From positions 1 to 36,693 of the forward strand of contig JAUHXR010000055.1 of NCBI GenBank assembly GCA_030426845.1: 36,693 nucleotides of DNA, read 5' to 3'. The notes under the pieces are model-generated. The model ran no database searches. It had not been told where the DNA came from and saw nothing but the letters and a program-made list of their open reading frames with translations. Below are positions 16,096-24,351 of this stretch, one piece after another. A program made the translations under genes and the position numbers. Numbering within the stretch: the stretch's first letter is position 1; every line of letters starts with the position of its first letter. This DNA comes from Polyangia bacterium (GTDB lineage: Bacteria; Myxococcota_A; Polyangia; Polyangiales; Sandaracinaceae).

Positions 16096-16130
16096 CGCGC
16101 GCCCCTCGACGACCGTCGCGGGGGCGCGCG
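16096..16130 (+). terminator. Hairpin, possible terminator of the DUF2383 gene
   Basis: A 10-base stem, CGCGCGCCCC with GGGGCGCGCG, encloses a 15-base loop that itself can form a 4-base stem (CGAC/GTCG). It begins 42 bases after the DUF2383 stop and ends 36 bases before the next start. There is no T-run, so intrinsic termination is uncertain. Confidence 0.4.
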
Positions 16131-16165
16131 CGCTCCGTCGGGGCGCGTTGTATCCTCCTCCCGCG

Positions 16166-16774
16166 ATGGTGGACGCGGCCCGATTTCCTCGCCTCGCGCA
16201 CTACCTCGATCTGCTGCCCGAGGGCATCCGCTCCTACCCCGAGTGCGAGTCCAAGGGCGTGCTGTTCCGCTCCGCGATCGACGGGCACGATCTGAGCGAC
16301 GTGATCGACCGGCTCCCGCCCGAGCTGCGCGAGCTGATCGAGGAGCCGCCGCCGGCCGGGGTGTGGGTGCCCGCGGTCCTGTGCGACGCGGCCTTCCACG
16401 CGGTGTGCGACCGGTTCTACCCGACCGACCAGGCGATCCGCGGCTGGTCGGAGGCGCGCACGCGCACGACCGCCACGAGCCGGGTCTATCAGCGGGTGAT
16501 GCGCGCGGCGGGGCCCGGGGTTTTCCTGCGGCTCGCCGAGCCCGTGCACAACCGCATGTTCCAGCGCGGCACGGTGGTGCGGATCCGAGTTGAGGGGAGC
16601 CAGGCGCGCCTCACGCTGACGCACCCGCCGCATCTCCACATCACGTCCAAGCACGCCACCAACGTGCCGATGCTGCGCGCGCTCCTCGAGCACGTCGGCG
16701 GGCGCGACATCGAAGTCGAGATGCGCGAGAGCGGGCCGGACGGCGCGCTCTACCTGGCGCGTTGGCGCCCGTAG
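16166..16774 (+). CDS. DUF2378 (TIGR02265) family protein
   Basis: 202 residues from ATG 16166 (VDAARFPRLAHYLDLL); a TTG 18 bases upstream is also open but unlikely. The family was defined as a Myxococcus paralogous group and is almost confined to myxobacteria; its function is unknown. Diagnostic parts: KGVLFRSAIDGHD near the N-terminus, VWVPAVLCDAAFHAVCDRFYPT in the middle, the short basic turn RTRTTATSRVYQRVM, and the C-terminal half with two strand pairs around RLTLTHPPHLHI. No signal or membrane segments. It converges on the 3-beta-HSD-like gene with a 3-base gap. The presence of this family is one of the strongest taxonomic pointers in the window. Confidence 0.87.
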   Translation: MVDAARFPRLAHYLDLLPEGIRSYPECESKGVLFRSAIDGHDLSDVIDRLPPELRELIEEPPPAGVWVPAVLCDAAFHAVCDRFYPTDQAIRGWSEARTRTTATSRVYQRVMRAAGPGVFLRLAEPVHNRMFQRGTVVRIRVEGSQARLTLTHPPHLHITSKHATNVPMLRALLEHVGGRDIEVEMRESGPDGALYLARWRP

Positions 16775-16777
16775 AGC

Positions 16778-17788
16778 TCAGACCGCGCCGGTGGCCTGGA
16801 GGTGCCGGCAGGTGAGCTCGATGCCCTCCGCGATCGACACGCGCGGCGCGTAGCCGAAGTCGCGCCGAGCGCGCTCGATGCTGAAGTAGTGGTGCGTGCA
16901 CATGTAGCGGATCGCGAACCGCGTGAGGCCGTCCTCGGCGTTGATCGTCCCGCCGCGAAGGGTGTCGATGCCCTCCTTGACCGCTGCGATCGCGTAGACG
17001 ATCTGGTGCGGGATCTTGCCGCGGATCGGCGGCAGGTCGAGGCGGTCGAGGACCCGGCGCACGAAGCCCCAGAAGGGCATCGGCTCGCCGTTCGTGATGA
17101 AGTAGGCGTTGCCCGCGACGGGGGACTCGAGGCTCAGCGCCTCGTCGGCGCCGAGGAGGGCGTCGACGAGGTTCTGCACGTAGGTGTAGTCGCTCAACCA
17201 GTTGCCGAGGCCCACCTGCCAGCGCAGACGGCCGGCCTTGGCGTGGGCGAGCACCGCGGGCAGGAACCGGGTGTCGTGCGGCCCGAAGATGACGTGCGGG
17301 CGCAGCGCGGTGGTGGCGACGTCGTGCTCGCCGTTGGCCGCCAGGACGAGCTTCTCGGCCTGGACCTTGGTGTGGGCGTAGGGGGCGAGGTTGGCGGTCG
17401 CGTAGGGCAGCGACTCGTCGCCGTTCTCGATGTCGTGGCCCTCGTAGACGACGCTGCCGCTCGAGACGTAGACCATCTTGCCCACGCCGTTGGCCTGGCA
17501 GGCCTCGAGGACGTGCCGCGTCCCGTCGAGGTTCACCCGCCGGACGAGCTCCTCGCGGTTCTGCTTGGTGTGGACGAGGCTCGCGTTGTGGAACACCGAG
17601 TCCGCGCCGACGAGCGCCTCGCGCACCGCCGCAGGATCGGTGATGTCGACCTTGAGGAACTCCGCGTCGAGGCCCTCGGGCTCCCTCACGTCGAGCACCC
17701 GGACCTGGTCCCCGCGCTCCAGCAGAGAGGTGACGAGGTGACGACCGACGAAGCCCCCTCCTCCCGTGACGACGCTGACCTGACCCAT
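16778..17788 (-). CDS. Extended SDR, 3-beta-hydroxysteroid dehydrogenase/NSDHL-like
   Basis: 336 residues. The nucleotide-binding loop TGGGGFVG is at 8-15, the acid DVR at 33-35 points to NAD, and the catalytic set is Ser109/Ser110 in VYVSSGS with Tyr137 and Lys141 in YAHTK. The C-terminal part carries 3-beta-HSD-type features: FWGFVRRVLDRLDLPP and a final FSIERARRDFGYAPRVSIAEGI. Such enzymes oxidise or reduce 3-hydroxy/keto groups of sterols or long-chain beta-keto acids (OleD has a similar sequence type); which one cannot be read here, and no sterol or ole genes are adjacent. The ATG at 17788 has a run of GGAGGAGGAG at 17803-17794, an unusually strong ribosome-binding site. Confidence 0.93.
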   Translation of the reverse strand: MGQVSVVTGGGGFVGRHLVTSLLERGDQVRVLDVREPEGLDAEFLKVDITDPAAVREALVGADSVFHNASLVHTKQNREELVRRVNLDGTRHVLEACQANGVGKMVYVSSGSVVYEGHDIENGDESLPYATANLAPYAHTKVQAEKLVLAANGEHDVATTALRPHVIFGPHDTRFLPAVLAHAKAGRLRWQVGLGNWLSDYTYVQNLVDALLGADEALSLESPVAGNAYFITNGEPMPFWGFVRRVLDRLDLPPIRGKIPHQIVYAIAAVKEGIDTLRGGTINAEDGLTRFAIRYMCTHHYFSIERARRDFGYAPRVSIAEGIELTCRHLQATGAV

Positions 17789-18047
17789 CCGGCTCCTCCT
17801 CCTCGCGCCGCGATCGCCCGCGGCGGGGGAGGGCTATCGCGCACGAGCGGTCTCGTCGAGCGCACGTCCCTCGGGATCGCCTCGGCCGTCTCTCCCCCGT
17901 GCGTCGCGCGGCCCGGAACGAGGGTGACCAGTCGGCTGGCCATCCCGGGCGGCTCAGGAGGTCGCTCGCCTGGTCACGCGCGAGCCGAACCGGCGCATCC
18001 GCTCCGGGTCCGGACGCGGCATGTGCGTTGCTTCGCGTCGAACCGCC

Positions 18048-19466
18048 ATGACCTACCGCGCGTACCTCCTCCCCTGCCTCCTCCCCTGCCTCCTCTTCCT
18101 CGCAGGCCTCGGCTGCACCGCGGGGGTCAAGGACGACCTCGGCGACGCCCCGCTCGACGCCGACAGCTCCTCGGACTTCTTCACCCGCCAGCTCGCGCTC
18201 GCGGGCACGGTCGGGCTGCCCGATCGGATCGTCGGGCGCTACGCGGAGGACGGCTTCACCGGCTACACCTTCGTGGCCGGGGCGGGGGACCACGTCGTGA
18301 TCGACGTCACGACCGGCGGCGGCTCCGACCCGGTCGCCTACCTCTACGGTCCGCAGCGGAGCGGGAGCTGGGCGAGCGCCCGGCCGATCGCGCGCAACGA
18401 CGACTGGCGCGGCTCGCTCGACAGCCACATCGAGGGCCGCGTGCGCTTCGCCGGCACCTACCTCGTCCTGGTCCGCGAGTACTGGGGGCGCGGCGGCGAC
18501 TTCACGCTGACCATGGGCTGCGGCGACGGCGCCTGCGGGGCGGAGTGCGGGCCCGGCGGGAGCTGCCCGCAGGGCGCCTACTGTCAGCACGTCATGTGCA
18601 TCACCGCGCCGTGCCCGTCGTTCTGCCGGCCCCAGGAGCCGGAGCCGCTCCCCGGGGCCGAGGGCGCGCCGTGCGGCAGCCGCGGCCTCCAGGCGTGCGG
18701 GGCCGGCCTGTACTGCGACTTCCCCGACAGCGCCAATTGCGGACGCTCGGATCGTCCGGGCAGCTGCACGCCGACCCCCGAGATCTGCACCCGAGAGGTC
18801 ATGCCGGTGTGCGGCTGCGACGGCGCGACCTACAGCAACGCCTGCTCGGCCGCCGCGGCCGGCGTCTCGGTGGATCACCCGGGCGCGTGCGGCGCCGAGA
18901 CCTGCGACGAGGCGGAGTGCGGTCCGCCGATCCGCGCCGCGTCGATCCTCTGCGCTGACGGCGCCGTCGGCGGAAACACCGGCCGGTGCCTGCGCAACGG
19001 CGACGGGACCTGCGGCTGGGAGCTCCGCGAGTGCCCCGGTGGGGGCGGCGACTGCGGTGGCCTGCTCGGGCTCACCTGCGCGGCCGGCGAGGTCTGCGTC
19101 TACCCGATGTCGGCGATGTGCGGCGCGGCCGATCAGACCGGCCGCTGCGAGACCCAGCCCACCGCCTGCACCCGCGAGTACCGGCCGGTCTGCGGCTGCG
19201 ACGGGCGCACCTACAGCAACCCCTGCAACGCGCACGCGGCCGGGACGTCGGTCGCGAGCGAGGGCGAGTGCGGCGGCGGCTGCCGGGTCGCGGGGTGCAG
19301 CGGCCAGCTGTGCGTCGGGGTCGGCGATCCCGGCTTCTCCACCTGTGAGTGGCGCGACGAGTACGCCTGCTACCGATCGGCGACCTGCGAGCCGCAGGCC
19401 GACGGCGCCTGCGGGTGGACGCGCACCCCGGCGCTCGACGCCTGCATCGCCGGCGGCGGGATGTGA
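18048..19466 (+). CDS. Lipoprotein with two Kazal-type protease-inhibitor domains
   Basis: 472 residues from ATG 18048. The signal peptide ends in the lipobox LAGLGC (Cys23), so the protein is lipid-anchored. Residues about 44-155 form a beta domain resembling the bacterial PPC domain (GRYAEDGFTGYTFVAGAGDHV, then GTYLVLVREYWG). Then come cysteine-rich modules and two Kazal domains, near 246-282 (CTREVMPVCGCDGATYSNAC) and 373-409 (CTREYRPVCGCDGRTYSNPC), each with the C-x-C-D-G-x-T-Y-x-N core, and a third cysteine module at the C-terminus ending CGWTRTPALDAC. Kazal domains inhibit serine proteases; on a predatory bacterium they could protect the cell surface (inference). Divergent from the SDR gene with 259 bases between. 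Confidence 0.9.
   Translation: MTYRAYLLPCLLPCLLFLAGLGCTAGVKDDLGDAPLDADSSSDFFTRQLALAGTVGLPDRIVGRYAEDGFTGYTFVAGAGDHVVIDVTTGGGSDPVAYLYGPQRSGSWASARPIARNDDWRGSLDSHIEGRVRFAGTYLVLVREYWGRGGDFTLTMGCGDGACGAECGPGGSCPQGAYCQHVMCITAPCPSFCRPQEPEPLPGAEGAPCGSRGLQACGAGLYCDFPDSANCGRSDRPGSCTPTPEICTREVMPVCGCDGATYSNACSAAAAGVSVDHPGACGAETCDEAECGPPIRAASILCADGAVGGNTGRCLRNGDGTCGWELRECPGGGGDCGGLLGLTCAAGEVCVYPMSAMCGAADQTGRCETQPTACTREYRPVCGCDGRTYSNPCNAHAAGTSVASEGECGGGCRVAGCSGQLCVGVGDPGFSTCEWRDEYACYRSATCEPQADGACGWTRTPALDACIAGGGM
18065..18095 (+). repeat. 12-base direct repeat in signal peptide
   Basis: Two perfect copies of CCTCCTCCCCTG (18065-18088) and a partial third copy (to 18095) lie inside the signal-peptide coding part of the Kazal lipoprotein and produce the repeated peptide LLPCLLPCLLF. 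The unit is a multiple of three bases, so slippage would change the hydrophobic core length but keep the frame. Confidence 0.7.
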
Positions 19467-19574
19467 GCCGGCGCCTTCCCGAGGCGACGGCGCTCCGCAG
19501 GCGTGGGTCCGCCAGCGGCCGCAGCCGGCGCCACGCTTGGGGGTAGCCGGGCCGCCCGGTACCCTCTCGGGCCG

Positions 19575-20198
19575 ATGAGCGCCAAGCCGCGGATCCTGGA
19601 GTGCGCGCGCGACCTCTACGTCAGCGAGGGGCTCCGGGGGCTCTCGCTGCGCCAGGTTGCGCGGCGCGCCGGCGTGAGCGCTCCGGCCATCTACAAGCAC
19701 TTCGCGAGCAAGGAGGCGCTCTTGCTCGAGGTCGCGCGCGAGGGTCACGCGGTGTTCGCCGGCTACCTCGCGCGGGGGCTCAAGGGGAGGACGCCGGCGG
19801 AGCGGCTGATCCGCACCGGTGAGGGCTACCTCGACTTCGCGCTCGAGCACCGCGCCTTCTATCTCGTGATGTTCGTCGCCCCGCCCGAGCACCTCGGCTA
19901 CGACAAGCTCGCGCGTCAGAACGACGACGAGGGGGCCGCGACGTTCCAGATGCTCGTCGACCGGGTCGCGGAGTGCATGAGCGCGGGGGTCCTCGACCGC
20001 GCCGATCCCGTCGAGGCCTCGCTCGTGATCTGGGCGCACGTGCACGGCATGGTGACGCTCTACTTCCAGATGCCCGCGCACGCGGAGCACGCGCACCTCG
20101 GCGCCCCGCAGGTCGCGGACGAGGCCAGCTTCCGGAGGCTCTACCGTCGAGGCCTCGACGTGCTGCTGAGCGGGTTCGGGCTCGAGACCCCCGGTTGA
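19575..20198 (+). CDS. TetR/AcrR-family regulator with WHG-type C-terminal domain
   Basis: 207 residues from ATG 19575. The N-terminal TetR DNA-binding domain (about 5-50) is canonical: ILECARDLYVSEGLRGLSLRQVARRAGVSAPAIYKHFASKEALL. The C-terminal ligand domain contains SLVIWAHVHGMVTLYF at about 152-167, a WHG-like motif seen in the TetR_C_33 group. The ligand is unknown. No divergent partner is adjacent: the next gene follows on the same strand after 59 bases, so it may regulate itself and that gene, or act elsewhere. Start and length fit the family; no ribosome-binding site is obvious in the preceding bases. Confidence 0.92.
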   Translation: MSAKPRILECARDLYVSEGLRGLSLRQVARRAGVSAPAIYKHFASKEALLLEVAREGHAVFAGYLARGLKGRTPAERLIRTGEGYLDFALEHRAFYLVMFVAPPEHLGYDKLARQNDDEGAATFQMLVDRVAECMSAGVLDRADPVEASLVIWAHVHGMVTLYFQMPAHAEHAHLGAPQVADEASFRRLYRRGLDVLLSGFGLETPG

Positions 20199-20257
20199 CC
20201 GCGCCGGGAGGCGTGGTGATAGTGACTCGGCCGCTCGGCGGCGGGGAGGCGAAGACG

Positions 20258-20569
20258 ATGGGTGACTACATCCTCGAGCGGCAGCTCAACAACGCGCTCA
20301 AGAACCTCGACGACGCGATCGCGCGCGGTGACCGGCTCGGCGCGACGCTCGCGAATGATCAAGTCAACCGCATCCGCGCGCGGATGCGGACGCCGGTGCG
20401 CGAGCCCAACCCGCTGGTCAGCCGGCTCCCTCGATTCGTGCAGTCCGCGATCGAGAACCGCGGCATTCGCCTGCCCGCGCTCGAGCGCGCGCTCAAGACC
20501 GACAAGGTCGTGGTGACCGGCACGCTGAAGAACGGCGCGCCCATGGCCGTGCTCAAGATCAACTTCTGA
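20258..20569 (+). CDS. Small hypothetical protein, 103 residues
   Basis: ATG 20258 is preceded by GGGGAGG with a 9-base gap, a good ribosome-binding site. The protein is helical in its first half (YILERQLNNALKNLDDAIARGD, then TLANDQVNRIRARM) and has a conserved-looking C-terminal strand pair KVVVTGTLKNGAPMAVLKINF. No signal peptide, membrane span or metal motif. No family recognised. It follows the TetR gene by 59 bases on the same strand and converges with the next gene (stop-to-stop gap of three bases). Confidence 0.7.
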   Translation: MGDYILERQLNNALKNLDDAIARGDRLGATLANDQVNRIRARMRTPVREPNPLVSRLPRFVQSAIENRGIRLPALERALKTDKVVVTGTLKNGAPMAVLKINF

Positions 20570-20572
20570 CCC

Positions 20573-20836
20573 TCACCAGGTCGGATCGAGCAGGCCGCGC
20601 ACGAGCTCCTCGGCCCACCGCGCCGGCGTGAACACCAGCTCCTCGGTCGAGTAGCCGATCCCGTGCAGCAGGTTCGGCCGGCCGATGAAGCCGCCGGAGT
20701 AGTGCACGAGCCGGTGCTCGGCCCGGGCTCGCGCGTAGGCGGCGCCATAGAGCAGGCAAGGGCTGAGGACCACCGCGAGCGTCACCGCGCTCAACCAGGT
20801 GCCCGCTCGACGTCGGGTGGTGGAGGGCAGCGTCAC
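20573..20836 (-). CDS. Small membrane or exported hypothetical protein, 87 residues
   Basis: The frame starts at GTG 20836 without a visible ribosome-binding site. The N-terminal 36 residues are a basic stretch (TTRRRAGTW) and one hydrophobic segment (LSAVTLAVVLSPCLLYGAAYA), a signal anchor or signal peptide. The remaining 50 residues are polar with several aromatic residues (HYSGGFIGRPNLLHG, then FTPARWAEELVRGLLDPTW). No family recognised. Support is the coherent signal/mature layout and the tight convergent packing with the 103-residue gene; it could still be a chance frame. Confidence 0.5.
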   Translation of the reverse strand: MTLPSTTRRRAGTWLSAVTLAVVLSPCLLYGAAYARARAEHRLVHYSGGFIGRPNLLHGIGYSTEELVFTPARWAEELVRGLLDPTW

Positions 20837-20945
20837 CGACGGGTCTACGGCTCGGGGGACGCGGTTTGTTCCCTCGCCGCCCTCCTGAGCTCTCGTCGAC
20901 TGAGCTCTCGTCGGACCGGGGTCGGCCCGACGCGCGCCGCGGCGA

Positions 20946-21653
20946 CTACCCGAGCCAGATGTCGATCGGGCGATCCGGGTCGAGGCTCGGCACCCCGCGG
21001 CCGGCGCGGTAGGCGCCGGCGCCCACCGGCTCCTCGCGCAGCGTGCCCACCACCTCCACCTCGTCGCCGTCGGCCAGGAAGCTCACCTCGCCGCGGTCGT
21101 CGTACACGCGCACGCGGGCGCTGACGGGGACGCGGAGCGGGCCACCCGAGTGGAGCACGGTGACCTCGCCGTCCTCCACCCGGACGCGGCCGCGAACGGC
21201 CTCGTGGGCTCCCGACCGGGCGCGGCGCCCTCGCGCGCGGATCCGCCGGGCGGCCCGAGCGATGCGCCCGAGCAGGTGCGGGGCGCGCGCGGCGACCAGG
21301 AATCCGGCCCAGAGCGCGAGGGCCAGCGCGGCCAGGACGAACCCGAGCCCGATGTCCTCGACGCGCGCGCCCACGCGCGCCGCCGCGGGCACCCCGAGCG
21401 CGAGGAGGAGCGCGGGGAGGCCCAGCCCCATCCCGAGCCCCCAGCTCTCGCGCGCGAGCGACGGCGGCGCGGTCTCCGCCTGGGTCTGGGTCGGCCGGAC
21501 CTCGACCGCGCCGCCTCGCGGGCGCATCGGGACGTCGCAGCGGGGACACCGCTCCCGCACGTCGGCGCCGTCGCCGCAGCCCGCGCACTCGAAGCGGGGA
21601 GGGGCGCTCGCGGCCGAGGTCTGGCTCCGCGCGGGCGGCGACTGGTAGCCCAT
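20946..21653 (-). CDS. Zinc-ribbon membrane protein
   Basis: 235 residues from ATG 21653 (MGYQSPPARSQTSAASAPPR); the frame is open further upstream but that part is antisense to the vWA gene. A short zinc ribbon CAGCGDGADVRERCPRC (about 24-40) is followed by a Pro/Thr-rich linker, two hydrophobic spans near 74-90 and 100-120, a strongly Arg-rich stretch, and a C-terminal beta domain starting AVRGRVRVEDGEVTVL with an acidic loop DDRGEVSFLADGDEVEVVGTL. The latter resembles small OB- or GIDE-like beta domains, but I cannot assign it. Divergent from the vWA lipoprotein with 153 bases between. It recalls the larger zinc-ribbon membrane protein at 9.3 kb in layout only. Confidence 0.75.
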   Translation of the reverse strand: MGYQSPPARSQTSAASAPPRFECAGCGDGADVRERCPRCDVPMRPRGGAVEVRPTQTQAETAPPSLARESWGLGMGLGLPALLLALGVPAAARVGARVEDIGLGFVLAALALALWAGFLVAARAPHLLGRIARAARRIRARGRRARSGAHEAVRGRVRVEDGEVTVLHSGGPLRVPVSARVRVYDDRGEVSFLADGDEVEVVGTLREEPVGAGAYRAGRGVPSLDPDRPIDIWLG

Positions 21654-21806
21654 CGCGCGTCCCCGAGCGTGCGCGCCCAGGCGCGCGATCTGCGTGTACG
21701 TGCCCACGGAGTCACAACGCGCCGCCGGGCCGCTCATTGCGGCAATCGCACCTCCGACGTCGGCAGGACCGCGGGCGCGCCCGCCGGACGCTGCTAGCAT
21801 CGTTGC

Positions 21807-22877
21807 GTGCACCGCCTGACCCCCGTCGCGCTGATCGTCCTGCTCTCCTCCTGCGGTGCGCGCACCGATCTGGAGGGCCCCGGCCCCGAGCGCCTCGATG
21901 CCGCGGGGCTCGACGCGAGCGGCCCGCGGCTCGACGCGGGCCCCGTGCCCGACGGGGTCGACGCCGGCTGGGACGCGGGGGCGCCCCCGGACGCCGGTGA
22001 GATCTGTCCCGAGCTGAGCGCGACCTTCTCGACGACCCCGCCGATGATCGTGATCATCCTCGACCGGTCGGGGAGCATGCGCTTCCTGTTCCGGGAGTGG
22101 ACGCCGCAGTTCCCCTCCGCGAGCCGGTGGGAGGTGATGCGCGAGCTGCTCGTCGGCGTCGAGGGCCGGGTCGACGGGCTCGTCGGCAACATCCGCGCGC
22201 GCGTGGGCCTGAGCACGTTCACCACCGAGCCAGGGGTGTGCCCGGCGATCCGATGGGTCTCCCCGGCGTTCCGCAACCTCGAGGCGATTCGCGCCGAGCT
22301 GCAGGGCTCCGGCCCCGGCGGCGGGACCCCGACGGCGGAGGCGATCGACGACGCGCTCGCGCGGCTCCCCGCCCACCGGATGGAGAACGAGGCGGTCTCG
22401 TTCATCCTCGCGACCGACGGGGAGCCCGGGGGCTGCGGCGGTGGGGGAGGTCGGGCCAGCGTGCTCCGGGCGGTCGGCGACGCCTACGACCAGGGCGTCC
22501 GCACCTTCGTGGTCGGGGTCGGCGACGACACCTCGCTCGAGCACCTGCAGGAGGTCGCCAACGTGGGCGTCGGGCTCGACTCCGCGACCGGCACGGCGGA
22601 GTTCTGGAATGGCCGCTCCCCCGCGCGGCTGGCGAGCGCGCTCAACGAGGCCGCGTCGCGCGTGACGACCTGCTACGGCGACCTGAGCCGCCCGCTGCGC
22701 GATCTCTCGCGGGCCTGCGAGGTGGAGGTGTCGGTCGGCGGTGACCCGCTCCCCTGCGGCGGGACCGACGGCGTGCGCTTCCCCGACGAGCGCCACGTCG
22801 AGCTGTCCGGGGCGGCCTGCAACGCGTTCCGCGACTCCCGCACCATCGCGTTCAACGCCCCCTGCGACCTGCTCTGA
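21807..22877 (+). CDS. vWA-domain lipoprotein
   Basis: 356 residues from GTG 21807. Lipobox LLSSC with Cys16, followed by a low-complexity linker (about 28-64) built of Asp-Ala-Gly and Pro repeats. The von Willebrand type A domain spans about 77-290: the MIDAS motif DRSGSM (Asp86, Ser88, Ser90), the second metal residue in GGGTPTAEA, and the third in ILATDGEPGG. All MIDAS positions look intact, so it should bind a divalent metal and, through it, protein ligands. Residues after 295 form a short cysteine-containing tail (six Cys). Surface location is likely. It converges with the DUF1996 gene, whose stop is 15 bases away. Confidence 0.92.
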   Translation: MHRLTPVALIVLLSSCGARTDLEGPGPERLDAAGLDASGPRLDAGPVPDGVDAGWDAGAPPDAGEICPELSATFSTTPPMIVIILDRSGSMRFLFREWTPQFPSASRWEVMRELLVGVEGRVDGLVGNIRARVGLSTFTTEPGVCPAIRWVSPAFRNLEAIRAELQGSGPGGGTPTAEAIDDALARLPAHRMENEAVSFILATDGEPGGCGGGGGRASVLRAVGDAYDQGVRTFVVGVGDDTSLEHLQEVANVGVGLDSATGTAEFWNGRSPARLASALNEAASRVTTCYGDLSRPLRDLSRACEVEVSVGGDPLPCGGTDGVRFPDERHVELSGAACNAFRDSRTIAFNAPCDLL

Positions 22878-22892
22878 CGCTCGGCTACTCGG

Positions 22893-24206
22893 CTACATCG
22901 TGTGCCCGCCGGCCGACGCCTCGGGCCACGGGTCGGTGAGGAAGTTCGGGCCCTCGTAGTCGTTGAGCCGGCTCACCCGCCGCAGCCCCCGGCCGGTGCC
23001 GTTCTGCCCCGTCTGACCGAGCGAGCAGTTGCGCGGTCCGCCGAAGGTCCCGCTCGGATCGAAGCAGCCGTCGGTCCAGAGCTGGATGGTCCGCTGGTTC
23101 CAGCCGCCGAGCCAGTCCCCGTGGAGCGAGCCGCCGGGCGTGCCTCGGTCCGACGAGAGGCGCCACTGGTCGACGCCCGCGCCCGCACCGTCGCGCCCGT
23201 TTGGGTAGTAGACGAGGTAGGTAATTTGCGGGACCCGGTAGGGGTGGCTCGCGGGGCAGGGGTCGTTGTTGTTGACGAACGCGGTGTGGCTCAGGTGGTC
23301 GTCCGAGCGCAGCACCGGCGCGCCGGTGCCGTCCACTGCGAGGCACTGCGGGAACTGGATCGAGGCGATGATCGAGTCGCCGGGGTTGCAGTCGAGCGGG
23401 ATGCGGCTCTGCGACGAGTGCGTCGAGCCGCTCACCCCGCACATCCAGGTGAGCCGCGTGTTGGCGGTGAAGGTCTCGCCTGCCGAGCCGCCCGGGCTCA
23501 CGTTGCCCGCGAGCAGCTCGACCCCCGGCGGCAGCGGGTGGACCTCCGAGGGGCGATGGCTCTTGTAGTAGAGGATGATCTGATCGGGCACGACGATGCT
23601 CGGGCCGTCGGCCGAGCGATCGAGCATCGCGGGGATCCAGTAGGCGGAGCGGTTGAGCTCGAAGCCCTGACAGGTCCCGCCTCCCGACTCGAGGATGCTC
23701 GCCGGGTTGGACGAGCCCGGGGGCTCGAAGACGGTGCCCGCGTGGGTGCGGGTGTTGCCCCAGAACATGTGGAGGTGGGCCGCGCCCGGCTGGCCGGGGT
23801 AGACGATCGGGTCGTCGTGGGCGAAGTGGGAGTACTGGCAGCCCACGCGGAACTGGCCCTGGCCGCCGGGCCCGGGGCCGTTGTCCGGTGGGCTCAGCCC
23901 GAGCGTGAAGTCGTCGTGCTCGAAGCCGAGCGCCTCGATCGCGGCCTGGGAGTCGCCTTCGTGCTGCCGAAAGAGAGGGTCGCGGTTGCGGATGGACTCG
24001 TAGCTCGGGCTCGCGTGGCCGCCCCCGTCGTGATCTCCCGCGTCCCCGATGGGCGGACCGGCGTCGTCCGGCGTGTCCCCCGCGTCCACCGCGGCGTCGA
24101 CCGCCACCGCGCCCGCGTCGCGGACCGGCCCCCCGTCGTCCGGAGGACCGTCCGCGTCGCACGCCGACAGGACGAGGAGGGCGATCGTGAGGCTGGTTCC
24201 GCGCAT
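22893..24206 (-). CDS. DUF1996-domain lipoprotein
   Basis: 437 residues from ATG 24206. Lipobox VLSAC (Cys16), then an Asp/Ala/Gly/Pro-rich linker to about residue 60. The rest is one DUF1996 domain: FRVGCQYSHFAHDDPIVYPG, then AAHLHMFWGNT (HLHxFxGN signature), SAYWIPAMLD, and the C-terminal CPASHPYRVPQITYLVYY and GGSLHGDWLGGWNQRTIQ with final cysteines. DUF1996 occurs in fungi, actinobacteria and myxobacteria; its function is unknown, and the conserved His/Asp clusters suggest metal or carbohydrate binding (inference). It is on the same strand as the tandem DOMON-like lipoprotein, 145 bases downstream of it. Confidence 0.9.
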   Translation of the reverse strand: MRGTSLTIALLVLSACDADGPPDDGGPVRDAGAVAVDAAVDAGDTPDDAGPPIGDAGDHDGGGHASPSYESIRNRDPLFRQHEGDSQAAIEALGFEHDDFTLGLSPPDNGPGPGGQGQFRVGCQYSHFAHDDPIVYPGQPGAAHLHMFWGNTRTHAGTVFEPPGSSNPASILESGGGTCQGFELNRSAYWIPAMLDRSADGPSIVVPDQIILYYKSHRPSEVHPLPPGVELLAGNVSPGGSAGETFTANTRLTWMCGVSGSTHSSQSRIPLDCNPGDSIIASIQFPQCLAVDGTGAPVLRSDDHLSHTAFVNNNDPCPASHPYRVPQITYLVYYPNGRDGAGAGVDQWRLSSDRGTPGGSLHGDWLGGWNQRTIQLWTDGCFDPSGTFGGPRNCSLGQTGQNGTGRGLRRVSRLNDYEGPNFLTDPWPEASAGGHTM

Positions 24207-24351
24207 CGACCGAGCATCACAGCATCCCGCGTGCCATGGCCAGCGCGCGCTTCGCCGACGCGTTCGCCCGGCTCCGGAGCGGGCCGCGCGCCGCCCGGAG
24301 CGCTCCGTGCACCACCGGCGGCGGCCCGGTGGCCGGCGCTCGAGGATCGGA

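Noticed and set aside
16148-16165. TTG start for the DUF2378 gene
   Set aside because: It adds only six residues (YPPPA-type) with no ribosome-binding site; the ATG at 16166 gives the family's usual N-terminus.
16641-20096. A 1151-codon open frame on the minus strand
   Set aside because: It is antisense or out of frame to the SDR, Kazal and TetR genes, all of which have clear domain matches. The translation is repetitive Arg/Ala/Pro sequence.
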